Part shown: piece after piece, positions 51,209 to 59,458 of the stretch
How the letters are laid out: each line of letters starts with the position of its first letter
Numbering within the stretch: position 1 is the stretch's first letter
Assembly: GCF_042677945.1 (NCBI RefSeq)
Contig: NZ_JBHUDN010000006.1
Length of the DNA stretch: 64,000 nucleotides
Reading direction: 5' to 3' (one strand)
Origin: Haloplanus litoreus
GTDB taxonomy: Archaea; Halobacteriota; Halobacteria; Halobacteriales; Haloferacaceae
Program-made: the position numbers and the translations under genes
Notes under the pieces: model-generated
What the model saw: the letters and a program-made list of their open reading frames with translations, nothing else
Database searches by the model: none
What the model was told of the DNA's origin: nothing

Positions 51209-52006
51209 ATGGAAGTCAGGCGGTTCCTGCGCGGTCGGATCGACGACGACCGCCTCGACCGGGTGATCACGGACGTCGCCGAGCGGTACGGTCGCGAGGA
51301 GCCGTCGGTCCGGTGTCTCGACGCCGACAACTGGCTCTCGACGCCGGTCGTCGTCGACGAAGACCTCTTTCTGAAAGTGATTTCAAAGCAGAACTCGCTC
51401 GTCCACGCGCTCATCACCACGGGACGGAACCTCGGCGTCTTCTCGGCGGGCACCGAGGGGTTCTTCGAGCATTTCGGGACGCCCTACCAGATGGCGACAC
51501 ACGAACTGGAGGCGACCGAGCGGATGCGCGAAATCGGCCTGAACGCGCCGGAACCGCTCGAAGCGCTCGAGATCGATGGATTGGGGATCGTCGTCCTGGA
51601 GTATCTCCCGGAGTTCCGACCGCTGGACGAACTCGACCGGGAGACCGAACGCGAACTCGCTCCCGAACTGTTCGCGGCGCTCCGGACGATGCACGACCAC
51701 GGTCTGGCCCACGGCGACCTCCGGGCGGAGAACGTCCTCATCCTCGACGGCGACCTCTACTTCATCGACGCGACGAACGTCGAGAGCCGCGGCCGCGACG
51801 ACGCTCGCTCTTACGACGTCGCGTGTGGGCTGGCGGCGCTCGAACCCCTCATCGGGCCGGCGGCCACCGTCGACGCCGCGGCGACGGCGTATACGACTGC
51901 GGAACTCCTGGCCGCGCTATATTTTCTGGACTTCGTCAACATCCGTCCGGATCACGACTGCGACGCCGCGGCGCTCAAAGGCGAAATCGAGAAGCGAGCG
52001 ACCTGA
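51209..52006 (+). CDS. RIO-like serine/threonine kinase-like protein
   Basis: The 265-residue protein has a protein-kinase-like fold close to RIO or lipopolysaccharide kinases: LFLKVISKQNSL with the ATP-binding Lys56, EATERMREIGLNAPEPLEALEIDGLGIVVLEYL, the catalytic HGDLRAENVL with Asp170 and Asn175, and YFIDATN with metal-binding Asp187. There is no obvious glycine-rich loop. It acts in the cytoplasm on an unknown substrate. It is followed by 271 bases without a gene. Confidence 0.85.
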   Translation: MEVRRFLRGRIDDDRLDRVITDVAERYGREEPSVRCLDADNWLSTPVVVDEDLFLKVISKQNSLVHALITTGRNLGVFSAGTEGFFEHFGTPYQMATHELEATERMREIGLNAPEPLEALEIDGLGIVVLEYLPEFRPLDELDRETERELAPELFAALRTMHDHGLAHGDLRAENVLILDGDLYFIDATNVESRGRDDARSYDVACGLAALEPLIGPAATVDAAATAYTTAELLAALYFLDFVNIRPDHDCDAAALKGEIEKRAT

Positions 52007-52277
52007 CGAAAGGGTGGACGAGAGGGAGCGGGAGTCGAGGGATCGGATCACCCCTGCCGGGCGAGGGGATGACCCGACCCGGGGCGAACGACGACGTGGT
52101 GGATTTTCGTTGCCGAGTCTCGACGAGAAAAGCGTCGATGCGTCGGCAGTCCACGATAGCGCCCTCGGAATTATAAAGGCTCCGACCCATCCCGACGCAG
52201 GACGGGAATCGGGCGGACGCGTCCGACGGGCTCCCTGTTACCCACGCGCGAGCGCCCACCGACGGCCGTCGCCCCGC

Positions 52278-52778
52278 TCATCCCGACCGGAACAGGTCCA
52301 GCCACTCACGGGATTCGACCGCGACGTCGACCGTCGTGTCGTCGTAGAGGTTGGCGAGGGATCGCCGGAGTGCGTCGACGTCGTAGTCCCGCGAACTGTG
52401 GTACAGCGTGTGCGACGACGACGCCGTTTCGACGGTCAACGTCGGTTTCGCGAACAGCGATCCAGGGGAGATTCGGACGGCCGTGAGTGCCGAAGTCGGC
52501 ACCACGAAACTCCGCTCGTCGGCGAGCAGTTGCTCGCTCGGGGCCGAACGGTTGCGCCGGCCCACCTCGCGGGCTTCCCGGGTCCGGCCGTCCCGTCGCA
52601 GGAGGAGGGATTTGAACGACTCTTCGGCGAACACGGCATACACCGCGTCGGCCTCGAAGAAGAGTTCGAAGTGTTCGAACGTCTGGGGGGAGATCCGGTA
52701 CCACTCGCTCACCCACAGCCGGTCCTCCCCGGACGGCGAGGACGTGACGACCGGGGGCGTCGGATCGTCCTCGGTCAC
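52278..52778 (-). CDS. Hypothetical protein downstream of the mevalonate-related genes
   Basis: I do not recognise this 166-residue protein. It has RLWVSEWYRISPQTFEHFELFFEADAVYAVFAEESFKSLLLRRDGRT, later RSFVVPTSALTAVRISPGSLFAKPTLTVETASSSHTLYHSS, patterns that suggest a PH-like barrel. The GTG start (52778) overlaps the stop of the AtuA-like gene by four bases, so it is part of the same operon as the HMG-CoA reductase. The family may be specific to haloarchaea. Confidence 0.6.
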   Translation of the reverse strand: MTEDDPTPPVVTSSPSGEDRLWVSEWYRISPQTFEHFELFFEADAVYAVFAEESFKSLLLRRDGRTREAREVGRRNRSAPSEQLLADERSFVVPTSALTAVRISPGSLFAKPTLTVETASSSHTLYHSSRDYDVDALRRSLANLYDDTTVDVAVESREWLDLFRSG

Positions 52779-53068
52779 GGGTGGTCCATCCCCGTGAGTG
52801 GTGGAAGCGTCGTCGTCGGGAGTGCTACGGCGTAGGTCTTCCCCTGCGTGTCGGAGCGGAGGGTGGTTTGTCCGCCGCCATCGAGGCTCCGTTCGCAGAC
52901 GCAGTTGGAGGCGCGAACGTTCGGCATGGGGTAGCGCCGGACATCGCCGGCGACCGGGGCTCCGAAGAACGCTGTGACTCTGTCGGCCGTGAGTTGCGCC
53001 TCGAGTCGCCGGTATCCCGCGTCCGGGAACGGATCGCCGGAGTCGACGTTCGCGATGTCGACGCTCAT
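52775..53068 (-). CDS. AtuA C-terminal-like protein
   Basis: The 97-residue protein resembles the small C-terminal domain of the AtuA (acyclic terpene utilization) family: YRRLEAQLTADRVTAFFGAPVAGDVRRYPMPNVRASNCVCERSLDGGGQTTLRSDTQGKTYAVALPTTTLP corresponds to the LTAExV, VxRYElPN and GGGxTxSLRxDxQGK pattern. The full AtuA protein has a larger first part, which is not found here. It overlaps the HMG-CoA reductase stop and the following gene start by four bases each, so the three are one operon. The role of the isolated domain is unknown. Confidence 0.7.
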   Translation of the reverse strand: MSVDIANVDSGDPFPDAGYRRLEAQLTADRVTAFFGAPVAGDVRRYPMPNVRASNCVCERSLDGGGQTTLRSDTQGKTYAVALPTTTLPPLTGMDHP

Positions 53069-54339
53069 TCGGACAGTTCGTCGACGAGTTCGGCCGCGCG
53101 GTCCTCCCGGATCGCGTCCTCTTCGACCATTCGCTCGGCGACGTCGTCGACGAGGTGGCTCGGCGCCCCGGCTTGGATGGCGATGTTCTTCGCGTGCAGG
53201 CTCATGTGGCCGTGCTGAATCCCCTCGCTCACGAGGGCCCGGAGACCGGCCAGGTTCTGGGCGAGACCGACGGCGGCGAGGATGCCGGCGAACTCGTCGG
53301 CGGAGTCCACGTCGAGGACGTCCATCGCGGCCCCCGCGACCGGTTGCAGTTGGGTCGCGCCGCCGACGGTACCGATCTGGATCGGGAGTTCGATACTACA
53401 GGCGAGGTTCCCGTCGGCATCGACCTCGTAGTTCGAGAGCGAGGAGTAGCCGTCGAGGGCGGCGTAGGCGTGGGCGCCGGCCTCGATGGCTCGCCAGTCG
53501 TTGAACGTCGCAGTCGTGACGGCGTCGATACCGTTCATGATGCCCTTGTTGTGGGTGGCGGCCCGGTAGGGATCGGCCTCGGCGAACGCACCGGCGTCGG
53601 CGATCCGATCCCGGACCGCCGTCCCCTCGAGTTCTGCGTCGTCGTCGGTCAGCAACTCGGGAGGGACGGTACACCGAGCTCGCGCGATTCGGCGGTCCGC
53701 CAGGTTCGAGAGAATGCGGAGTTCGACGGTACCGCCGGTGAGTGCTTCGATGTCCGGTGCCAGCGCTTCCGCCATCGAGTTCACCGCGTTGCCGCCCATC
53801 GCATCCTGAACGTTCACCACGAGATGCGTAACGACCATCGGCCCGCGATCCGTATCGAGGACACGAACCTGCACGTCCTCACAGCCGCCGCCGTGCTCGA
53901 CCAGGACGGGGTCCTGGTCGTTCGCGAGGTCGACGAGGTCCGCTTGGGCGTCGAGAACGCGCTGTTTCGCGGCGAACGGGTCGGCGACGTCGACGGCCTG
54001 GATCTGGGCGATCATGTGTGGACCCGTGACCTGGGTGGTGAACCCACCCCGTTCGCGGGCCATCCGCGCGCCGTAGGAGGCGGCCGCGACGACGCTGGTC
54101 TCTTCGATAGCCATCGGAATCAGCCGATCCACGCCGTCGATCCGGAAGTTCGTCGCGATGGAGAGGGGGTACTCGAGCGTCCCGATCACGTTCTCGCTGA
54201 TCGTGTCCGCACGAACCGGGTCGAGGCCGCGACCCTCGACTGCGGCGACCGCCTCGTCGGAGAGGTTCGCACGGTCGGCGACGGTGTGTCGACGCTCGTC
54301 GATATCTTGTTTGTAGAATCCGGGGATGCGGGAGTCCAT
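53065..54339 (-). CDS. mvaA: Class II hydroxymethylglutaryl-CoA reductase
   Basis: The 424-residue enzyme interconverts HMG-CoA and mevalonate. It is class II: MDSRIPGFY at the N terminus; catalytic Glu79/Glu80 in IEETSVVAAAS; Lys265 in THNKGIMNG; Asp281 in NDWRAIEAG; His382 in LHAKNIAI, matching Pseudomonas mevalonii E83, K267, D283 and H381. Most haloarchaea use a class I enzyme for isoprenoid synthesis, so a class II copy may work in mevalonate use. A CTTTAAAT box lies 29 bases before ATG 54339, and it is divergent from the GHMP kinase gene. Confidence 0.93.
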   Translation of the reverse strand: MDSRIPGFYKQDIDERRHTVADRANLSDEAVAAVEGRGLDPVRADTISENVIGTLEYPLSIATNFRIDGVDRLIPMAIEETSVVAAASYGARMARERGGFTTQVTGPHMIAQIQAVDVADPFAAKQRVLDAQADLVDLANDQDPVLVEHGGGCEDVQVRVLDTDRGPMVVTHLVVNVQDAMGGNAVNSMAEALAPDIEALTGGTVELRILSNLADRRIARARCTVPPELLTDDDAELEGTAVRDRIADAGAFAEADPYRAATHNKGIMNGIDAVTTATFNDWRAIEAGAHAYAALDGYSSLSNYEVDADGNLACSIELPIQIGTVGGATQLQPVAGAAMDVLDVDSADEFAGILAAVGLAQNLAGLRALVSEGIQHGHMSLHAKNIAIQAGAPSHLVDDVAERMVEEDAIREDRAAELVDELSE

Positions 54340-54475
54340 GCGTCACCGGTATCGAACGATCATCATTTAAAGTTACCCCGGTCACGCGGTTCGTTGCGGA
54401 CGGAATTTCGCGTTCCCCCGAAACCGTGTATTCGACAGATGTCGACTATTTCGGGAGTTAGAGTTTACTGTGCGG

Positions 54476-54491
54476 CGTGACCGAGGTCACG
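54476..54491. promoter_or_regulatory. Palindromic operator candidate in the divergent mevalonate-related promoter region
   Basis: CGTGACC-GA-GGTCACG is a perfect inverted repeat ending two bases before ATG 54493. If the kinase transcript is leaderless it lies over the start region. A half-site GGTCACG recurs at 54380-54386, near the TATA box of the reductase gene. A repressor or activator may coordinate both directions. Confidence 0.6.
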
Positions 54492-54492
54492 T

Positions 54493-55500
54493 ATGGCTGT
54501 AACTGCGTCCGTCCCCGGCCGCATCTTCGTCGGTGGTGACCACGCCACGCTCCTCGGCGGGCCACGTATCGCCAGCGCGCTCGACCTTCGCCTCCGCGTT
54601 ACCGTCAGTGAACGGGACGACGACACCGTCCTCGTTCGTGGGCCACTCGGTCGGCAGGACACCACACTCGAGTCGCTGTTCGGTCCGACCGATTCGAACG
54701 CCGTCCTGACGGTCAGCAAGTCCGGTCGCAGCCTCCCCGTCTATACGCTCCTACGGCGCATCCTCTCGGCAGTCGGTCGCACCGGACCTGACGAACTTCC
54801 CGGGTTCTCGGTCGAAATCGACGTCGACGACGAGTTTCCGATGGGCGTCGGTCTCGGCTCCTCGACTGCCACGACGGTGGCGCTGACGGCGGCACTCACC
54901 GAGGCGTTCGGGGAGGCGCGCCCCGACTCGGAACTCGTCGATCTCGTCACGGCCATCGAGGACGAACTCTACGCGGACGCCGTCCCCATCGATCCGGCGG
55001 TGATCGTCTCGGGAGGCCTCGTACTCGGCGAGTCGACCGTCACCGAACGAGCGACGAACGAACTCCCCGTCCTCGTCGCCACCACGGAGACGCGTCCGAG
55101 CCGGACGGAGATCCGGCGGCAGGTCGAGCGCCGCCGCTCGATCACGGGACCGCGCTACGACGAAGTTCGGAAGACGAGCGACGCAACGACCGACCAGCTC
55201 TGGACCCGCATCACGGACGCCGACTACGCGGAGATGCGGGAACTGATCACGTTCTACGGGGAGTTGCTCGACGCACTCGGCTTCGCGAGTTGGCCGCTCC
55301 CCGAACTCCGCGCCGCGAACCCCGTCCAGCAGACCCACGACCTGGGTGTGAAACAGTCGGACTTCGGCAGGCGTGCGGCGCTGGTCACGTTCCCCGACGA
55401 GCGCAGCGACACGGCCGAATTGGAGCGGGTCCTGGGACGAACGGCACAGCACGTGGTGTCGACGACGACGACTGCTCGGGGACTCGAGTACGATACGTAG
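54493..55500 (+). CDS. GHMP kinase, mevalonate-kinase-like, with altered third motif
   Basis: The 335-residue protein is a GHMP-family kinase. Motif 1 is PGRIFVGGDHATLLGG (8-23); motif 2, the phosphate loop, is PMGVGLGSSTATT (116-128); the catalytic Asp is probably Asp167 in VPIDPAVIVSGG. The third motif, normally TGAGGGG, is replaced by VKQSDFGRRAALVTF. So the enzyme may be a diverged mevalonate kinase or a kinase for a related acid. It is divergent from mvaA and begins at ATG 54493 after a GAGTTTAC box at about -30. Confidence 0.75.
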   Translation: MAVTASVPGRIFVGGDHATLLGGPRIASALDLRLRVTVSERDDDTVLVRGPLGRQDTTLESLFGPTDSNAVLTVSKSGRSLPVYTLLRRILSAVGRTGPDELPGFSVEIDVDDEFPMGVGLGSSTATTVALTAALTEAFGEARPDSELVDLVTAIEDELYADAVPIDPAVIVSGGLVLGESTVTERATNELPVLVATTETRPSRTEIRRQVERRRSITGPRYDEVRKTSDATTDQLWTRITDADYAEMRELITFYGELLDALGFASWPLPELRAANPVQQTHDLGVKQSDFGRRAALVTFPDERSDTAELERVLGRTAQHVVSTTTTARGLEYDT

Positions 55501-55590
55501 ACGTTCCGAGTCGGCGGTGAGTCCGGAGACGGGGCGGCCGGTTTTTCGAAGATACTTTTTTAAAATTACGTGATATTGTTGCGGGGTGCC

Positions 55591-56058
55591 ATGGCAATAC
55601 AGTGGCAACGTGACAAGACGGTGATCGGAGCGCTCGTAGTACTGCTCGTCATGTTCGGTGCGATGCTGTCGGGGGGGCCGACCGGACAGGTCGTCTTCTC
55701 CTATGCCACCATCGCACTCTTCGGCCTCTACATCCTACTAGGGGTGGAAGGGACGGCAAAGCGGCACTCGTACAAACCGTTTCTCGCCGTGATCGGTGTC
55801 CTCGTCCTCGTCCTCGGCGTCGGCTTCGCGCTGTTGTGGAACTTCCACTTCGCGAACCCGTCGTACACGGATCCGGTGTACTGGCTCGGCTTCCCACGGG
55901 CCACGTCAGTCCTCGTGTACTGGCTCTGGCTCCCGCCCGCTCTGTTGTTGATGTTCGCCTACCCCTACCTGTTCGAGAAGTACATCTGGAGCGCGGAGGA
56001 AGCGGAGGAGTTCCGCCGGATGGAGAGTTCGGAATCGGCCGACGGAGGTGACCGCTGA
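55591..56058 (+). CDS. Small membrane subunit preceding an SSS symporter
   Basis: The 155-residue protein has about four membrane helices (VIGALVVLLVMFGAMLSGGP; VVFSYATIALFGLYILLGVEG; FLAVIGVLVLVLGVGFALLWNFHF; TSVLVYWLWLPPALLLMFAYPYLFE) and a charged tail. Its stop overlaps the symporter ATG by one base, so it is a small partner of that transporter, as in two-component SSS symporters. A TACTTTTTTAAAATTAC box lies 27-35 bases upstream. I do not recognise the exact family. Confidence 0.75.
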   Translation: MAIQWQRDKTVIGALVVLLVMFGAMLSGGPTGQVVFSYATIALFGLYILLGVEGTAKRHSYKPFLAVIGVLVLVLGVGFALLWNFHFANPSYTDPVYWLGFPRATSVLVYWLWLPPALLLMFAYPYLFEKYIWSAEEAEEFRRMESSESADGGDR

Positions 56059-57539
56059 TGGCCGCCGACCCGCTGATAACGGGCGTCGTCGTCGTCTATC
56101 TCCTGATCGTCCTGGGGATCGGTGTCTGGGGGTATCGTCAGACTGAGTCCACCGAGGACTTCCTCATCAGCGGGAAGCGCTTCGGTATCTGGGCGGTTGC
56201 GTTCTCGGCGTTCGCGTCGATCATGAGCGGGTTCGGGTTCATCGGCGGGCCGGGACTGTTCTACAGCGGCGGCTACGCGTTCCTCTGGATCGCCATCGTC
56301 GCGCCGCTCGCGTTCCCCATCTCGTGGTTCGTCCTGGGGAAGAAGATGCGCCTCATGGCGGAAGTGGAGCAGATCCTGACGATTCCGGACGCCGCGGACG
56401 CCCGCTACGACAGCGACGCAGTTCGATTCTTCGTCGCCCTCTCGGTTCTTCTCGGCGTGATTTCGTACCTCGCGGTCCAGCTCAAGGCGATGGGGTTCGT
56501 CCTCGCGGACATCCTCGGGACGAGCGAACTCGTCGCCGTCGTTCTCGCGACCGTCGTCATCGCCGTCTACACCATCGGCGGCGGCATGATCGCCGGCGTG
56601 TTTACCGACCTCATCCAGGGCGGCATCATGGTCGCCGGCAGCATCGTCGTGTTCTTCTACGCCCTCGATTACGGCGGGGGGTTCCAGCGGATGAGCCGGG
56701 AACTCGCCAGCAACACTCCGGAGTTCGCCGGCGCCTTCGGCTCCTTCCCCGTGATGCTCGCTCTGAGTTGGTACTTCCTGTTCACCATCGGAAACTCCGG
56801 GCAACCCCACATGGCCCACAAACTGTACATGATCCGTGACGTCAAACTCCTCAAGTGGGGCGCCCCCATCGCCGGTCTCTCCTATTTCCTCTCCTCGCTC
56901 ATGATGCTGGGTATCGGCATCTCCGTGCGGGCTGGCGTCGAAACCGGCGCTCTCGACTCCCTCTCCAACCCCGACATGGCAGCGCCCTTTTTCCTCTCGA
57001 ACTTCGTCTCCCCCATCGTCGCCGGCGTCGTCTTCGCCGCGGCGCTCGGGGCGATCATGAGCACCAGTGACGCGTTCATCAACATCGGCGCCGCGAACCT
57101 CGCGCGAGACATCCCCGAGAGTCTAGGGATGGAGTACGAATCGGACACACAGGAACTCTGGGTGAACCGCCTCGGCAGCGCGGCGATCATCGTCATCTCC
57201 CTGTTCCTCGCGTACTTCGTCCAGATTCTGGTCGGAATCCTGGGCGTCGTCGGGTGGGCGCTGTTCGCTGCCCCCATCGTCCCGCTCTTGGGCATCGGTC
57301 TCAACTGGAGGGGTGCCACGCGGGAGGGAGCCATCGCGGCCGTCGTCGCCTCCCTCCTCGTCAATCTGGGACTCGCCGTCGGCAGTTCGGTCTACAGCGT
57401 CTCGCTCCCGCATGGGGTCGTCGCTGGGGCGTTCTCACTCGTCGTCTCGTCGATCGTGCTCATCGCCGTGAGTCTCGTGACGAACACGTACTCCGGCGAG
57501 GACATCGCGGACGAAATCTACAGGGTCGTCGTCGCCTGA
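56058..57539 (+). CDS. Sodium:solute symporter (SSS family)
   Basis: The 493-residue transporter has about 13 membrane helices and the SSS pattern: GVVVVYLLIVLGIGVWGYRQTESTEDFLISGKRFGIWAVAFSAFASIMSGFGFIGGPGLFYSGGYAF and LVAVVLATVVIAVYTIGGGMIAGVFTDLIQGGIMVAGS, where the helix 1-2 and helix 5-6 motifs lie. SSS proteins carry sugars, amino acids, carboxylates or vitamins with sodium. With a class II HMG-CoA reductase next door, mevalonate or a related acid is a possible cargo, but this is inference. It is the last gene of this operon. Confidence 0.94.
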   Translation: MAADPLITGVVVVYLLIVLGIGVWGYRQTESTEDFLISGKRFGIWAVAFSAFASIMSGFGFIGGPGLFYSGGYAFLWIAIVAPLAFPISWFVLGKKMRLMAEVEQILTIPDAADARYDSDAVRFFVALSVLLGVISYLAVQLKAMGFVLADILGTSELVAVVLATVVIAVYTIGGGMIAGVFTDLIQGGIMVAGSIVVFFYALDYGGGFQRMSRELASNTPEFAGAFGSFPVMLALSWYFLFTIGNSGQPHMAHKLYMIRDVKLLKWGAPIAGLSYFLSSLMMLGIGISVRAGVETGALDSLSNPDMAAPFFLSNFVSPIVAGVVFAAALGAIMSTSDAFINIGAANLARDIPESLGMEYESDTQELWVNRLGSAAIIVISLFLAYFVQILVGILGVVGWALFAAPIVPLLGIGLNWRGATREGAIAAVVASLLVNLGLAVGSSVYSVSLPHGVVAGAFSLVVSSIVLIAVSLVTNTYSGEDIADEIYRVVVA

Positions 57540-57586
57540 GCGGCGCGTCGGCGTCGCCGTTCGGCGCCGCCACACGAGGTTCCGAC

Positions 57587-58396
57587 TCAGTCCCGACGGT
57601 CACGTAGCGCCGGAAACTCCTCGCGGACCTCGTCGATTCGGTCCGGATCGACGTCGGCGACGACGAGAGTCGCCTCGTCGCCGGCGCTGGCGAGCGTCGT
57701 TCCCCAGGGGTCGTAGACGGTGGACCGTCCGAGAAGGGTGGCGTCCTCGAACGTCGCGGCGCCGTTCGCGGCGGCGACGTAGGTGAGATTCTCGATTGCG
57801 CGCGCCCGCGCTAGCGTCCGCCAGTGTTCGACCCGTGGATACGGCCAGGCGCTGGGCACGCAGACGAGCGTCGCTCCCCGATCCGCGAGGCGACGGTAGA
57901 GTTCCGGAAACCGGAGGTCGTAACACGTCGACATCCCGACGGTGAACCCCTCGAAGGGGACGGTCGAGAGTGTCTCACCGGGTGTGAGCAGACGGGTCTC
58001 GGCCGATTCGTAGCCGAAGAGGTGCTGCTTCCGGTAGACGGCTCGCCGCTTCCCGTCGCGGTCGTAGAAGACGCACGTGTTCGCGAGGCCCTCCGCCGCG
58101 GGCACGTCGACACCGGCGGCGGCGCTCTCGGCCAGGTCCTCGACGTGACTCCCCGCCAGCAAGCCGACGCCGTGGTCGGCCGCCACGTCGGCGAGTCTGG
58201 AGAACGTCGGGCCGTCGAGTCCCTCAGCGGCCCGGGCGTAGGTGTCGAACGCGAAGTAGCCGACGGTGAACAGTTCCGGGAGGACAACCAGGTCGGCGCC
58301 GCGCGTGGCGGCGTCGGCGACGGCGGTCGCCGCGCGGTCGACGTTCTCGTCGACCTCGCCGGCAGCCCCATCGAGTTGGGCGAGTGCGAGTCGCAT
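57587..58396 (-). CDS. Nitrilase-superfamily carbon-nitrogen hydrolase
   Basis: The 269-residue enzyme has the catalytic triad Glu41 (LVVLPELFTVGYF), Lys123 (VYRKQHLFGYE) and Cys158 (STCYDLRFPELYR). It resembles omega-amidase and N-carbamoylase-type members, acting on amide bonds of small molecules. No partner is known. The start is ATG 58396. The stop comes one base before the SRPBCC gene on the same strand, with only a one-base gap between genes (58396-58398). Confidence 0.95.
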   Translation of the reverse strand: MRLALAQLDGAAGEVDENVDRAATAVADAATRGADLVVLPELFTVGYFAFDTYARAAEGLDGPTFSRLADVAADHGVGLLAGSHVEDLAESAAAGVDVPAAEGLANTCVFYDRDGKRRAVYRKQHLFGYESAETRLLTPGETLSTVPFEGFTVGMSTCYDLRFPELYRRLADRGATLVCVPSAWPYPRVEHWRTLARARAIENLTYVAAANGAATFEDATLLGRSTVYDPWGTTLASAGDEATLVVADVDPDRIDEVREEFPALRDRRD

Positions 58397-58397
58397 C

Positions 58398-58823
58398 TCA
58401 GGCGGGGAGTTCGAGGTCCCGTCTGAGCGCCGCTTCGAGGTTGTCGAGTTCGACGTCGAGGCGCTTCTTGAAGAATCGCTCGATGCCCGGGAGACGCCCG
58501 TCGACGACGAACTCGTTGTGGAGGCGCGCGCCCGTCTCGGTGTCCTCGATGCGGTGCTCCCCGGTGACGCGCATGATACTCGACCGCCCGACGAACTTCA
58601 CGTATCGAGGCTCGTCGCGCTCTACGTCCTCGGTTTCGACCGTCGCAGTGCGATCGATCACCGGCAGATCGAGGTCGATCTCCCAGGTGGCGCGGTTACC
58701 GTCGACCTCGTAGTCGCGGACGACGCTGATGGCGCCGGCCCGCTTGCCGGGGTCGGAGATGAAGTCCCAGACCCGTTCGGCCGGTGCCTCGAACTCGAAT
58801 GCCCGACTAACACGTACGGTCAT
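58398..58823 (-). CDS. SRPBCC (START/Bet v1-like) protein
   Basis: The 141-residue protein has a helix-grip fold: VRVSRAFEFEAPAERVWDFISDPGKRAGAISVVRDYEVDG at the N terminus, then strands ending in GRSSIMRVTGEHRIEDTETGARLHNEFVVDGRLPGIERFFKKRLDVELDNLEAAL. Such proteins bind hydrophobic ligands in a large cavity; CoxG and polyketide cyclase families are relatives. It overlaps nothing but lies one base from the nitrilase gene, so the two are co-transcribed. The ligand is unknown. Confidence 0.9.
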   Translation of the reverse strand: MTVRVSRAFEFEAPAERVWDFISDPGKRAGAISVVRDYEVDGNRATWEIDLDLPVIDRTATVETEDVERDEPRYVKFVGRSSIMRVTGEHRIEDTETGARLHNEFVVDGRLPGIERFFKKRLDVELDNLEAALRRDLELPA

Positions 58824-58865
58824 ACCCTGGACTCCCGTCGAACGTTAAAAAGTTCGGGGGTCACC

Positions 58866-59090
58866 CTATCCCTGCGTGACGCGCCACGTCGTCGACCGGG
58901 CGCGCCCCCACTTTTCGATTTCGACGTCCTCGGACTTCTCGGCCAGACGCGGGAGTCGGGAGCCGACCTGTTTGGCCGTCATCCCGATTGCGTCGGCGAT
59001 GTTCTTCGCGCGGAAGTAGCGCTCACCCCGGGAGACGCTGTCGTGGAGGTACGCGAGGATTCGCCGTTCCTCTTCAGTCAGGGAGTTCAT
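58866..59090 (-). CDS. DUF7123 winged-helix protein
   Basis: The 74-residue protein matches the haloarchaeal DUF7123 family: LTEEERRILAYLHDSVSRGERYFRAKNIADAIGMTAKQVGSRLPRLAEKSEDVEIEKWGRARSTTWRVT. It is a small winged helix with a short wing and may bind DNA. It lies 42 bases upstream of the SRPBCC gene on the same strand. It was chosen from ATG 59090, which starts just before the first helix. Confidence 0.85.
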   Translation of the reverse strand: MNSLTEEERRILAYLHDSVSRGERYFRAKNIADAIGMTAKQVGSRLPRLAEKSEDVEIEKWGRARSTTWRVTQG

Positions 59091-59167
59091 CGTTCACCTG
59101 CGGTAGGGGATTCAGCATCTTAACTCTTTCAAGCGCAGTCGACGGCCCCCGGCGATACCGTCGACGG

Positions 59168-59350
59168 TCAGGCGTAGGCCTGCATCGTCACGACGGCGAA
59201 CAGTCCCGCCACGACGGCGAGGGCGAACCCGCCGGCCTTGGGCAGTTGCCCGGGCGCGACGAGCATCGCCGCCGCGCCGACGAGCGCGAGGATGGAAAAG
59301 AGCACGCCGAACCCGACCCCTCTGTCCGTCACGGCGACGTCGTGTGCCAT
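59168..59350 (-). CDS. Small two-span membrane protein (DUF7525-like)
   Basis: The 60-residue protein has two hydrophobic segments (VGFGVLFSILALVGAAAMLVAPG and GGFALAVVAGLFAVVTMQAYA) after a short polar head (MAHDVAVTDRG). It probably belongs to the haloarchaeal DUF7525 family. ATG 59350 is preferred to an upstream in-frame ATG since the latter lies in GC-rich leader DNA. The function is unknown. Confidence 0.65.
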   Translation of the reverse strand: MAHDVAVTDRGVGFGVLFSILALVGAAAMLVAPGQLPKAGGFALAVVAGLFAVVTMQAYA

Positions 59351-59458
59351 ACCGAACCGTCCGTCGGGGCGCACTTAGCTCATTCGACTCCGTGTGGGCG
59401 TCCCCCGTGAGCGAGTCACGGACGACGTTATAAATCATCGGAGGCCCGTAGGAGCGGT

